The notes under the pieces: generated by a model
The model's input: the letters and a program-made list of their open reading frames with translations, nothing else
The model's database searches: none
What the model was told of the DNA's origin: nothing
Program-made: the position numbers and the translations under genes
DNA from: Dehalococcoidia bacterium
GTDB lineage: Bacteria > Chloroflexota > Dehalococcoidia > GIF9 > AB-539-J10
DNA length: 32,552 bases
NCBI GenBank assembly: GCA_030606165.1
Contig: JAUWGZ010000004.1
Coordinates: forward strand, 1 to 32,552
Direction of reading: 5' to 3'
In this document: positions 23,576 to 31,779 of the stretch, one piece after another
Layout of the letters: each line of letters opens with the position of its first letter
Position numbering within the stretch: the stretch's first letter is position 1

Positions 23576-24862
23576 TCAGGCACCGGGATTCATGACGCGC
23601 CCGACAAAGAGAATGGCACCCGTCTCAATGTCGCGAATCAGGAAGATGAAGGGGCGGTCTAGGGTGACTTTCACAGGAGGTTCAGGTACTGCCGTTGTTC
23701 CGACAATCACTGCGGTGGCAGCCGCAGCTTCGGTGCCTGCTTCATCCACGGCAACGAATGCCTTGTGCACAACGTCTGATATGAACAGCTCGGGTTTACC
23801 AGTCATTCCGGAAAAATCCGCGTCATGAGGAGAAAAGGCAATCGGCATGCCCATCCCGGCGAGGGTATCCTTCAGGCTGAATTCTGAGTCAAATTCAAAC
23901 TGGGGCATCGTCAGGGCGACCTCAGTAGGTTGCAGACCGCTTATAATGTCACAGACCTGCTGAGCCTGAAGTCCTTCTTCAAAAGCCTCGAACTCGCCAG
24001 CTTCGGGCAGGAAAATAACCATGGAGAGTTCATCGCCGTCATAGAGCAGCTCGACTGCCTGGTATCCTTCCCCCTCGGTGTAGCCGAATGACTCCGTCTG
24101 CTTCATCATCGGCACAGTTACCTGCCCGCCGTCAAGCAGGTAGAACGGGCCGTCTGCTGTCATGTCCTCATCGAAAGGGTACTCCCAGGCAGCATTGAAG
24201 TAGATAGCATTAGTTAGCACAAGTCGGGTCAGTTCATCAATCGCGCCTTGCGGGATAAGGTCTTCGATGCGGCCTTCTGTCTGGTCACTGACCCAATCAT
24301 TGATGGTGAGGCGGGACTTTTCCGTCTCCGTCATGAAATCAAGTATTCTCAGCCCGGCACCGTAGTTCTCGGCCAGGACATCCAGGAAGTCGGACAGGAA
24401 CTCATAATCCTTTTGCCCCCAGATGGCATTAACAATGTTCAGCCTGAATCCTTCCCCGTCCTTGCCTTCAGCACCTTCACCCCTTTTAGCAAGTTCTGCA
24501 TCGAGCCAGTTAAACGCCGGGTGCAGCTTATCCTGGTCAAGAAGGAGTTGAAGAGTATCGGCCATCTGTTGGGCGGTTTCGCCACTCGCTCCGGCATATG
24601 TCATCGCCAGCGCCAGTGAGATGCTATAAGGAGAGTAGAAAAGATTACCCTCCTCCCCTTTAAGCGCCTGATAAAGCTCGAAGGCGAAGGCGCTGTTTCC
24701 TTCAACCAGCAATGCCTGCTCACTCGTGCTGACATCCGGTGAGGTTATCCGCTCTTTATCTGATTTGAGCACCTCGCCTGCTGCCGGCTGAGCCATCTGA
24801 ATAGAGGCTATCACCGGCAGCAGCAACACTATGACTAATACGGCTATCAATCTCCTATTCAT
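23576..24862 (-). CDS. Secreted serpin (serine protease inhibitor)
   Basis: The ATG at 24862 is preferred to an in-frame GTG three codons earlier, because GGAGG overlaps that GTG and is correctly spaced from the ATG. The product has 428 residues. A signal peptide (about 1-30, LIAVLVIVLLLPVIASIQMA) precedes a full serpin fold: NLFYSPYSISLALAMTYAGA, LVLTNAIYFNAAWEYPF, ISDVVHKAFVAVDEAGTEAA, and the C-terminal DRPFIFLIRD and ILFVGRVMNP. The reactive-loop hinge GTEAAAATAV is small-residue-rich, as needed for loop insertion, so the protein is predicted to be inhibitory. The scissile region is near VGTTAVPE; the P1 residue is probably Thr or a nearby small residue, suggesting elastase-like rather than trypsin-like targets. 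It ends a sigma/anti-sigma cassette parallel to that of the protease. Confidence 0.95.
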   Translation of the reverse strand: MNRRLIAVLVIVLLLPVIASIQMAQPAAGEVLKSDKERITSPDVSTSEQALLVEGNSAFAFELYQALKGEEGNLFYSPYSISLALAMTYAGASGETAQQMADTLQLLLDQDKLHPAFNWLDAELAKRGEGAEGKDGEGFRLNIVNAIWGQKDYEFLSDFLDVLAENYGAGLRILDFMTETEKSRLTINDWVSDQTEGRIEDLIPQGAIDELTRLVLTNAIYFNAAWEYPFDEDMTADGPFYLLDGGQVTVPMMKQTESFGYTEGEGYQAVELLYDGDELSMVIFLPEAGEFEAFEEGLQAQQVCDIISGLQPTEVALTMPQFEFDSEFSLKDTLAGMGMPIAFSPHDADFSGMTGKPELFISDVVHKAFVAVDEAGTEAAAATAVIVGTTAVPEPPVKVTLDRPFIFLIRDIETGAILFVGRVMNPGA

Positions 24863-24949
24863 TTTGTTCACCTCCTACAAGTATTTAAACTGTTTAATTT
24901 TGCCCTTCCGTTCAAATTTGGCCATTTCGAAAACTTTTTACCTCCAGAT

Positions 24950-26947
24950 TTAGTATAAGAGTTGCACCTCATTGATGTAATCCAGATTTTCCAGGTTGTT
25001 CATCTTTATCTTAGCGTCCGAGATAGTGTAGAGAACATCGTCTATGTAAAGAGACCTCGTCACCGAGAAGGGATAGTAAAAATAGTAATAATCTTGCTCC
25101 AGTTCAGCGAGATTCTCAATATGGGTGATTCTGCCTTCCAGCCTGAGGCCTGCATCCGGGGATATATGGAATACATACGCGCCTTGCCAGACAGGCTCGC
25201 CGTAAGCCCACGAGGGAACTCCTCCAGGATGCTTTGACTGATCTACTTCTGCGACCAAAACAGGTATCACCAGCAGGTTCCTGGACTTATCAAATAGAAA
25301 TGCTTTGTGGTTCCGCAAAACCGGCGAATCGGTGCCCCTGTGACCTATTATTTCCTTGTCTATCTCCCTCGGGTTGTTGACATCGCTGACATCAAAGAGT
25401 GATATCTTGACTCCTTGATACCAGGCAAATTCCCCCTCGTCTGTTGTTTCCTTACCTATCCCTATGAGGTGGTTTTCGTCATAGGGGTGGAGATAGTCTG
25501 AGTAGCCAGTTACCTTTAAGTAGCCGAGCTCTTTAGGGTCACGGGGGTTACTGAGGTCTATCACGAATAGCGGGTCAACCTGCTTGAAGGTTACCAGATA
25601 GCCTCTCTCACCCATAAACCTGGCGGAATAGATGGTTTCCCCGGGAGCGAGGTTTTCCAGTGAGCCGGTAATGTTGAGGGCCATATCCAGGATGTATATG
25701 TGATTCCGGGATGTTCCTTCGCGGGTTGTGGTTGCCACCCTGAAGTAGCCATCATACTCATCCATGGAGAACTGATTCAGCACCATGCCGGGGACCTCGC
25801 CGCTGGCAACAGGCTCTATTTCGGCACCTTCTATATGAATCCGGTGGATAGAGGTTTTTCCAAAATCTCCTACATCCCTCCCCCACACCGGGAAGGTCAG
25901 ATAAATGTTATTCAAAGAGACATACAGGTTGCTACTGGCTCCCAGCAGGATTGTTTCATATGTCGGCTCCTGGTTATCGACCTGTGTGTTTATGGCTATA
26001 ATAGTCGTGTACATATAATAGTAGTCAGAAACATCGAAATAGTAGATATCTGTGGCAGGTATTTCCGTCTCGTTGCCGCCAGAATAAATCCTGGGAAGGT
26101 TCAGTTCATCGTCTTGTTCATACACAGGCTCGTTTATCACAACGTAAGTGTAATTGCCTATCATCCGTGAACTGACGTATTGACCATCGGCGGAAATTTC
26201 CCTTTGCAACCGGGGGTTTTCCCTGTTTGAGACATCATATACTTTGATATTGATAGATGTCTCGGGTAATATGTAACCGATGTAAGATTCCCTTACAAAG
26301 GGGGGCGGGGACATGTCATCATAATAAGGATAATAAGGTGGTCCCTCCTCAAACACGACCAGCCTATCTCCGTTGATGAATATTCCTATCGCTGTTCCCT
26401 CTAGCTCTATTTCAGACAAGACTTGAGCCTGTGCAGGAGGATACGCCTTCACGATGATAGTCCTGTTCCCCGAAACGAGATAGATATACTTTCCGTCGGT
26501 CTTAACGATATCTGCCTCGTCCACCCCGGCAACCTGTATATTGGTTGTAGCGTAGTCTGGGGCGGCGGGGGCATATACGAAGCCTTCTCCCTTTACTGCT
26601 CCACTTACGTCCAAAAGGACGACGTCCCTCCAAGGGAATGCTGTATATTGTGCGTTTGCCTTTATGAAATCTTGCAATTCCTCATAAGAAGCGAACCTGC
26701 TGATTTGATTCTCTCCCAGAAGCGCGGGCTGAGGCTCGGGCTCAATCACCGCCGAAAGTCCCAAAACCGCTATTAAAAGCAGAGCAGTAGCGACGGGGGC
26801 TAATATTTTTGCCCAATACATAATAGTCCTTTTCTTAAAATGCCCGGAGTTCAGCAAAGCCATTTTTAGTGCCTGTTTATGGCCAGTAAGTTCGATTTCC
26901 GGAGTTTCAAGGTTTTCCAGTTTCTGGATTAGGTCCTCGTGTTTCAT
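24950..26947 (-). CDS. Membrane-anchored beta-propeller protein with anti-sigma-like N-terminus (cassette 2)
   Basis: This 665-residue protein has a cytoplasmic N-terminus (MKHEDLIQKLENLETPEIEL) matching the anti-sigma factor of cassette 1 (18 of the first 33 residues identical), a membrane segment at about 48-68 (ILAPVATALLLIAVLGLSAV) and about 590 outer residues. These fit the 'secreted C-terminal beta-propeller' (Beta_propel) family: TTNIQVAGVDEADIVKTDGK, DGKYIYLVSGNRTIIVKAYP, VIDLSNPRDPKELGYLKVTG, SLFDVSDVNNPREI. It follows ECF sigma 2, so it is likely an anti-sigma factor with a large sensory propeller. The ligand or stress sensed is unknown. Promoter motif C lies just upstream. Confidence 0.85.
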   Translation of the reverse strand: MKHEDLIQKLENLETPEIELTGHKQALKMALLNSGHFKKRTIMYWAKILAPVATALLLIAVLGLSAVIEPEPQPALLGENQISRFASYEELQDFIKANAQYTAFPWRDVVLLDVSGAVKGEGFVYAPAAPDYATTNIQVAGVDEADIVKTDGKYIYLVSGNRTIIVKAYPPAQAQVLSEIELEGTAIGIFINGDRLVVFEEGPPYYPYYDDMSPPPFVRESYIGYILPETSINIKVYDVSNRENPRLQREISADGQYVSSRMIGNYTYVVINEPVYEQDDELNLPRIYSGGNETEIPATDIYYFDVSDYYYMYTTIIAINTQVDNQEPTYETILLGASSNLYVSLNNIYLTFPVWGRDVGDFGKTSIHRIHIEGAEIEPVASGEVPGMVLNQFSMDEYDGYFRVATTTREGTSRNHIYILDMALNITGSLENLAPGETIYSARFMGERGYLVTFKQVDPLFVIDLSNPRDPKELGYLKVTGYSDYLHPYDENHLIGIGKETTDEGEFAWYQGVKISLFDVSDVNNPREIDKEIIGHRGTDSPVLRNHKAFLFDKSRNLLVIPVLVAEVDQSKHPGGVPSWAYGEPVWQGAYVFHISPDAGLRLEGRITHIENLAELEQDYYYFYYPFSVTRSLYIDDVLYTISDAKIKMNNLENLDYINEVQLLY

Positions 26948-26965
26948 AAACTTTGTCTCCTTCTA

Positions 26966-26999
26966 TTACTGTAAATGCAGGAGGCCGAAAAAGGTTGCA
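26966..26999 (-). promoter_or_regulatory. ECF-type promoter motif C (beta-propeller anti-sigma)
   Basis: TGCAACCTTTTT (26988-26999), then 13 bases, then TTTACAGTAAT, followed directly by the ribosome binding site GAAGGAGA. The -35 block is identical over 12 bases to motifs A and B, and the distance to the gene resembles that of motif A. Confidence 0.65.
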
Positions 27000-27039
27000 T
27001 TGTTTAGCCCAAAAATTCGCAAGATTTTCGTGGGGTGGT

Positions 27040-27612
27040 TTAATCTGCTTCTCTTAATTTTTCCACTGCCCGGTGGAGCAGGGATTTTATCGTTCCCTCT
27101 TTTTTCCCCAGGATTTCGGCGATTTCTTTAATCTGTTTTTGCTCAAAAAATCTGAGAGCAATGACCTCCTGGTATTTAGCAGGGAGCCGAACGATTTTTT
27201 CCTGAATTTCCAGAAAATCCTGATGTTGTTTTAATTTTTCCTGCGCTTCTATTAGTTCGCTTTCGGGGTTATGGGACGATATGGGTTCAAAACCCTGTTC
27301 CTGCAATTCCTCCAGTGATACGGATTTTTTGTATTCGGCTTTTCTAAAGTACTGGTTAATCTCGTTGGTGGCGATTTTATACAGCCACGAGGAAAAAGAG
27401 ATATTGCGCCAGCGAAATTGCCAGAGCTTCCTCAATGCCTTTAAAAATGTCTCTGAAGTAATATCCTGGGCAGCTTCAAGATTGGCAGTTCGCCTCAGGA
27501 CATAGCCAAAGATTTGGGGATAATACTGGTCATAAAGCTTGGCGAAAGCAACAGGGGCTTTTTGTGCCTGTCTGACGAGTTCCTTTTCTTCGCTTAAATC
27601 TATATTAGCCAA
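27040..27612 (-). CDS. ECF sigma factor 2
   Basis: This 190-residue sigma factor starts at TTG (27612); an in-frame stop lies four codons upstream, and no ATG is available before the conserved region. No clear Shine-Dalgarno precedes it. Region 2 is FAKLYDQYYPQIFGYVLRRT and SFSSWLYKIATNEINQYF. Region 4 is LPAKYQEVIALRFFEQKQIK with helix-turn-helix EIAEILGKKEGTIKSLLHRA. It is a close paralogue of ECF sigma 1, so the two probably recognise overlapping promoters. It heads the cassette sigma, beta-propeller anti-sigma, serpin. Confidence 0.9.
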   Translation of the reverse strand: MANIDLSEEKELVRQAQKAPVAFAKLYDQYYPQIFGYVLRRTANLEAAQDITSETFLKALRKLWQFRWRNISFSSWLYKIATNEINQYFRKAEYKKSVSLEELQEQGFEPISSHNPESELIEAQEKLKQHQDFLEIQEKIVRLPAKYQEVIALRFFEQKQIKEIAEILGKKEGTIKSLLHRAVEKLREAD

Positions 27613-27637
27613 TGGAAAAAACTAAGCGTACTTCATT

Positions 27638-27668
27638 AGTGTAATGCACCAGTAACGATTTAGTTGCA
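27638..27668 (-). promoter_or_regulatory. ECF-type promoter motif D (sigma 2), weaker
   Basis: TGCAAC (27663-27668), then 19 bases, then TTACACTAAT on the minus strand. It keeps the hexamer, the spacing and the -10 type of motifs A and C but lacks the CTTTTT extension. It lies about 25 bases before the TTG start. The 299-base gap 27613-27911 otherwise holds only the copy of the 35-base element. Confidence 0.45.
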
Positions 27669-27821
27669 CCAAAATCTTAGTTTATACTGTATCACCCCCC
27701 CACACACTGTCAAGCGTTCTTTTTAGATTTTCGGCGGATTGGTAAAAAGCCGGTAAATTGAGTGATAGGGGCTGAGCCCCACAGTTGCTGGGAATGACTC
27801 AGAACCTTAAGCTATTATAAT

Positions 27822-27856
27822 GTTATAATAAAAGAGATTCGTGACAATAGTGCACA
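27822..27856 (+). repeat. 35-base intergenic element, copy 2 of 2
   Basis: It matches 185-219 at 31 of 35 bases, with GGGAATGAC upstream (27790-27798). Here it lies about 55 bases before the start of the plus-strand glycosyltransferase gene, a possible regulatory position. In copy 1 it follows a gene instead. Confidence 0.6.
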
Positions 27857-27911
27857 TATATAAAAAAAGAAGCTCAAATGAGATTCTGCGCGCATTAGAT
27901 GTGAAGTCTTC

Positions 27912-29066
27912 ATGAAAATCGGTCTTTTCACCGACACATTCCTTCCCGACACAAATGGTGCTGTTACCGTAATCCAGATGATGGAGCAGGAACTTACCAG
28001 GGAAGGGCACGAGGTGCATATCTTCGCTCCAGCCTATCCCGGTTGGAGTGATAATGAGCCGCGTGTCCATCGCTTCTCTTCACTGAGATTCGTCTTTTAC
28101 CAAGGCATGAGGATGGGTATACCCTACAGCCGTAGAGCGTTCCAGGTGATTCCTGGTTTGGACATAATCCATTCCCACACCCCCTTCCCCCTTGGTCTTC
28201 TCGCCTCGTGGGCCTCCAAAAGATATCAAATTCCTCACGTCCACACCTACCACACTTTCTACGCAGAATACTTGCATTACCTTCCTTTACCAATACGTCC
28301 CTCGCAGCGAATGGTCAAACGGCTCAGCCGAGCCTTTTGCGACTCCTGTGATGTGGTCATCGCCCCCTCGGTTCAAATGAAGCGGGAACTCGAAGGCTAC
28401 GGGATAAACCGTCCGATTTATCCTCTCCCCTTCGGTGTAGACGAGGAGGAGTTCTCGCGTGACATTGAGTGGAATGCAAGAGCAGAGTTGGGGCTTCCAA
28501 CCGAAGACTTGTTGCTCTATGCGGGGAGACTGGGGAAAGAAAAAAACCTTCTCTTCCTTCTCCGTGCCTTTAAGCGACTCCTTTCCTACCGTGCCACTGC
28601 GAGATTGATCATCGCTGGTGACGGTCCCCAACGGCAAGCATTGCAAAGATACGCTGCCGAGCTTGGTGTTGCTCCCTACGTCATCTTTACGGGCTTTCTC
28701 GGACGAAGGCAGCTCATTGACCTCTATAAGCAGACCCTGTTCGTTTTTGCTTCCAAGACAGAGACGCAAGGGATGGTTCTGGTTGAAGCCATGATGGCAG
28801 GAAGTCCTGTGGTTGCTATTGGGGAAATGGGAGTGCTGGATATTGTTCATCATCAAGAGACAGGCATTCTGGTCGAGGAAAATGAGGATGAATTTGCGCG
28901 GGCTTGCCATAGACTCCTTGAAGATAAGACAGAGAGGGAGAAGCTGGGAAAAGCTGCTCACAAATGGGCTTGTTCACAAACTGCTCAGGTGTCTACTCGT
29001 AAGCTACTGGAAATTTATCTTGCCCCTACTGCGCGCAAATCAGCCGCTAAAATAACCCCTACGTGA
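27912..29066 (+). CDS. GT4-family glycosyltransferase
   Basis: This 384-residue GT-B fold enzyme shows the N-terminal signature IGLFTDTFLPDTNGAVTVI, VIPGLDIIHSHTPFPLGLLA, a basic LLLYAGRLGKEKNLLFLL at the start of the nucleotide-sugar domain, IIAGDGPQRQ, and the E-x7-E type motif ETQGMVLVEAMMAGSPVVA. The layout matches retaining family-4 enzymes such as diacylglycerol glucosyltransferases and PimB-like mannosyltransferases. The donor sugar and acceptor are not readable. A lipid acceptor is plausible because of the positively charged stretch around RPSQRMVKRLSRA, which suits membrane association. It begins a plus-strand block, 299 bases from the divergently oriented sigma-2 gene. Confidence 0.9.
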   Translation: MKIGLFTDTFLPDTNGAVTVIQMMEQELTREGHEVHIFAPAYPGWSDNEPRVHRFSSLRFVFYQGMRMGIPYSRRAFQVIPGLDIIHSHTPFPLGLLASWASKRYQIPHVHTYHTFYAEYLHYLPLPIRPSQRMVKRLSRAFCDSCDVVIAPSVQMKRELEGYGINRPIYPLPFGVDEEEFSRDIEWNARAELGLPTEDLLLYAGRLGKEKNLLFLLRAFKRLLSYRATARLIIAGDGPQRQALQRYAAELGVAPYVIFTGFLGRRQLIDLYKQTLFVFASKTETQGMVLVEAMMAGSPVVAIGEMGVLDIVHHQETGILVEENEDEFARACHRLLEDKTEREKLGKAAHKWACSQTAQVSTRKLLEIYLAPTARKSAAKITPT

Positions 29067-29157
29067 GTTACTCTCGAAAACCAGCCCAGGCATTCAGGAC
29101 GTCGTACAATCTGGGCGATTGTGCAACCAGCCGAGCTTCTTTCTGTTCTGTTTAATT

Positions 29158-29397
29158 TTATCCCCCCGGGGGCATCTTAACTGCGTGTTCCGCTGGAGGC
29201 TTAACAGTCTCACCCATCATCCACTCGTCACCAAGTTCAGCACGCCATTGGAGCATTTCTCGCCAGAATGTTTCATAATCTTTCTGAATAATATCGTATG
29301 CTCTGAGATTTTCCAAAGCTACGGCACTAAGGCTGGCAATTGTCTCTACAAAATGTATATCCTCGTTAGTGAATCGGTATGGCTTGCAGTGTACATG
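29158..29397 (-). pseudogene. Remnant of a GAF-domain protein C-terminus
   Basis: The minus strand has 79 open codons without a start codon, ending at TAA 29158-29160. The product reads HVHCKPYRFTNEDIHFVET then SLSAVALENLRAYDII, which is the end of a GAF domain, followed by FWREMLQWRAELGDEWMM. An in-frame TAG at 29398-29400 interrupts it just where the GAF strand should begin. The pattern RFTxEDxHxxxxIxxxxxxAxExxRxY also appears in the intact kinase downstream (residues 167-192), but the tail is different, so it is not a simple copy of that kinase. It is probably an eroded sensor gene. Confidence 0.55.
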
Positions 29398-29400
29398 CTA

Positions 29401-29627
29401 GACGCTCCGACGTCGTCGAATTTGTAAACTTGCGGATTTACCGAACTCATTCCTCCGCTATCTTGGGCGAGTTGCTTAATTGGAGTAAATACAAGAGGTT
29501 GCAAATGGTCATGATTTTGTATAGGCTTAGTGGGTTGAGGAATAGCATTTTGTTCGTGGTGGGAAACCTTGTGAGTTTCCTTGCTGGCTCTGGAAAATCC
29601 AGGGCTATTTTGGTGAAGTAACTGACG
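29401..29627. other. Gene-free stretch before the histidine kinase
   Basis: Short open frames exist on both strands (80 codons plus strand, about 90 codons minus strand), but neither shows a recognisable domain, a good ribosome binding site or convincing composition. It may be older debris of the GAF pseudogene locus and should contain the promoter of the kinase gene. I identified no clear promoter. Confidence 0.3.
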
Positions 29628-30932
29628 ATGAAAAAAGGTAAGGAAGTTAAGAAAGCTGCCGGTCCAGCTAGCTCTGATTTAAATCTATCTAATCAGGGCA
29701 GCAAAGCTGAGAAATATTATCAGGGCCTTATGGCTTCGAGCCGAGTCTCGGCGGCAATCAGCGGTCTGCATGAGTTGGATGATATTCTTAGGATTGGCTT
29801 GGATAATGTGCTTAACATCATGAATGGAACCGTTGGAGGGATAATGCTCCTGGATGAGCCGAGTCAGACGCTGTTCTACCGTGTTTACCATGGTCTATCC
29901 GACAAATATGCTGAAGAGATGCGTCTTAAACTTGGGGAAGGAATCGCAGGAAAGGTAGCTCAAAGCGGCAGGGCAGTGCTACTGGAGGACATTACCTCAG
30001 AACCAGATGCCATTCGGATTGACCTGCTAAGCTTAGAGGGTTTAAGGACATTCATTTGCGTTCCCCTCCGAGCGAAGGATAATGTTCTAGGAGTGCTCAA
30101 TGTTGCTAGCCACGTGCCACATCGCTTCACCAAAGAAGACGTGCATCTCTTGCACTCGATCGGGGATCAACTTGGCACAGCCATCGAGCAGGCAAGGCTG
30201 TACGAGCGGCTGAGAAAAGCACGGGAAAGATTACGTAAACTTGCACGACAGAATCTTGTAGCAGAGGAGGAAGAACGGAGGAGGATTGCCCGTGAGCTAC
30301 ACGATGAGACCAGCCAATCGCTCTCCGGGATAGCACTTCAGCTAGAAGCACTGATGGAAATGTTCGCGAAGTCTGGTAATCAAGATGCTGAATTAATTGC
30401 TGGACTGAAGAAAGTCCAATCGCTGACAGTGCAGGTACATAAGGAAGTAAGTAGGGTAATTTCCAATCTCCACCCTGCTGTATTGGATACGCTGGGATTA
30501 GCCGCTGCTGTTCGCCAGCATGCCAACAGTAGCCTTCAGCCCTTAAACATTAACGTAACAGTGGAGGTTAAAGGGACTGAAATGAGGTTTCCTCCTGATG
30601 TAGAAGCTGCTCTTTTCCGCGCTGTTCAGGGGGCCATTGGCAATATTGTCGAGCATTCTAAAGCAAAGAATGCTTCCATAGTGCTGGTGTATCAACCAGA
30701 TGAGTTCTCGCTGAGTATTAGCGATGACGGGCAAGGATTTGATGTTTCCAAAATCACCGATGTGGAGGAAAGTGGGCGAGGCCGTGGATTATTCAGTATG
30801 AGAGAGAGGATCGGCTTCCTTGGCGGCACCAGCGGTATTGAGTCCAAGATTGGAGCTGGAACTACGGTTTGGGCCAAGATTCCAATAGGTCAAGACATTA
30901 GATATGGCGAAAATAAGAGTACTGGTGACTGA
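29628..30932 (+). CDS. GAF-domain sensor histidine kinase (NarL/DesK type)
   Basis: This 434-residue soluble kinase has a GAF sensor at about residues 40-192 (GIMLLDEPSQTLFYRVYHGL, FICVPLRAKDNVLGVLNVAS), a coiled coil at about 190-215, a HisKA_3 dimerisation helix with phospho-accepting H225 in RRRIARELHDETSQSLSG, and an ATPase domain with the N-box-like GAIGNIVEHSKA, ISDDGQGFD and GRGLFSMRERIGFLGG. No membrane helix, so it senses a cytoplasmic signal, possibly redox or a small ligand. It overlaps the next gene by 29 bases, so the two form a two-component system. Confidence 0.9.
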   Translation: MKKGKEVKKAAGPASSDLNLSNQGSKAEKYYQGLMASSRVSAAISGLHELDDILRIGLDNVLNIMNGTVGGIMLLDEPSQTLFYRVYHGLSDKYAEEMRLKLGEGIAGKVAQSGRAVLLEDITSEPDAIRIDLLSLEGLRTFICVPLRAKDNVLGVLNVASHVPHRFTKEDVHLLHSIGDQLGTAIEQARLYERLRKARERLRKLARQNLVAEEEERRRIARELHDETSQSLSGIALQLEALMEMFAKSGNQDAELIAGLKKVQSLTVQVHKEVSRVISNLHPAVLDTLGLAAAVRQHANSSLQPLNINVTVEVKGTEMRFPPDVEAALFRAVQGAIGNIVEHSKAKNASIVLVYQPDEFSLSISDDGQGFDVSKITDVEESGRGRGLFSMRERIGFLGGTSGIESKIGAGTTVWAKIPIGQDIRYGENKSTGD

Positions 30933-31557
30933 TGACCATGCCATCGTACGTGATGGTATTTGTGCCTTGCTTGCTCTTACCGGGGATATAGAAGCAGTAG
31001 GTGTGGCCGCCAATGGAAGGGAAGCATTGGAAATGGTCAGGGAGCTTACGCCTGATGTGGTACTCATGGATATCGCTATGCCTATTATGGGTGGGGTGGA
31101 GGCCACACGAAGGATACGCAAGGAATTTCCCAAGGTAAAAGTATTGGCGCTGACTCAATATGATGACAAAGCTTATGTATTCCCAGTGATCGAAGCCGGA
31201 GCCTGCGGCTTCATCAGTAAGACAGCAGCGTATTCGGAACTTGCCGCTGGTATCCGCTCCGTTCACCGGGGGGATTCCTTCCTGTCTCCTTCCGTAGCCA
31301 GGTTTTTGGTCGAGGATTATCAACAAGTAGCCAGTATGAAGGAGAGTCAAGATCCCTACGAGCAATTAACGAATCGGGAAAGAGAGGTTCTTAAACTGGT
31401 GGCGGAGGGGCATACTACCCAAGAAATAGCGGCTATGTTAGTTCTTAGCCCGAAAACAGTTGAGAGGCATAAGACCAATCTTATGGCCAAGCTTGATATC
31501 CACAATCGTACTGAGTTGGTCAAATATGCCCTGCGTAAGGGCATTATCACCGTCTGA
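30904..31557 (+). CDS. LuxR/NarL-family response regulator
   Basis: This 217-residue regulator has an N-terminal receiver with acidic residues D10/D11, phospho-accepting D56 (VVLMDIAMP) and K106 (GFISKTA). A C-terminal LuxR helix-turn-helix occupies about 148-210 (LTNREREVLKLVAEGHTTQE, SPKTVERHKTNLMAKLDIHN). Its start lies within the end of the kinase gene, in a different frame, so translation is coupled. It probably activates transcription after phosphorylation by that kinase. Targets unknown. Confidence 0.95.
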   Translation: MAKIRVLVTDDHAIVRDGICALLALTGDIEAVGVAANGREALEMVRELTPDVVLMDIAMPIMGGVEATRRIRKEFPKVKVLALTQYDDKAYVFPVIEAGACGFISKTAAYSELAAGIRSVHRGDSFLSPSVARFLVEDYQQVASMKESQDPYEQLTNREREVLKLVAEGHTTQEIAAMLVLSPKTVERHKTNLMAKLDIHNRTELVKYALRKGIITV

Positions 31558-31779
31558 GATTATTAACTCGTAGTCTTCACGGCACTACTTAATTTCCCAC
31601 ACCCCACTAATGGGTAGTGTTATCCACATAAATGAGCGATTAACTGCAGAAAATTGCGGTGATATTTCCCTACCTTCTGGGGTAAACACCTCTATTCCTT
31701 CAGTAGGCTGGGCACTATACTTTATAGTAGCAGGCTAAAATAAACTCCTAAAAACGTGTAGTTGGCAAGGGGGTGAAAG

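Noticed and set aside
28287-28961. Open frame of 224 codons on the minus strand inside the glycosyltransferase gene
   Set aside because: Antisense shadow of a clear GT4 gene; composition and lack of motifs do not support coding.
29379-29621. 80-codon plus-strand frame before the histidine kinase
   Set aside because: No domain, weak start context, and it overlaps the edge of the GAF remnant on the other strand.
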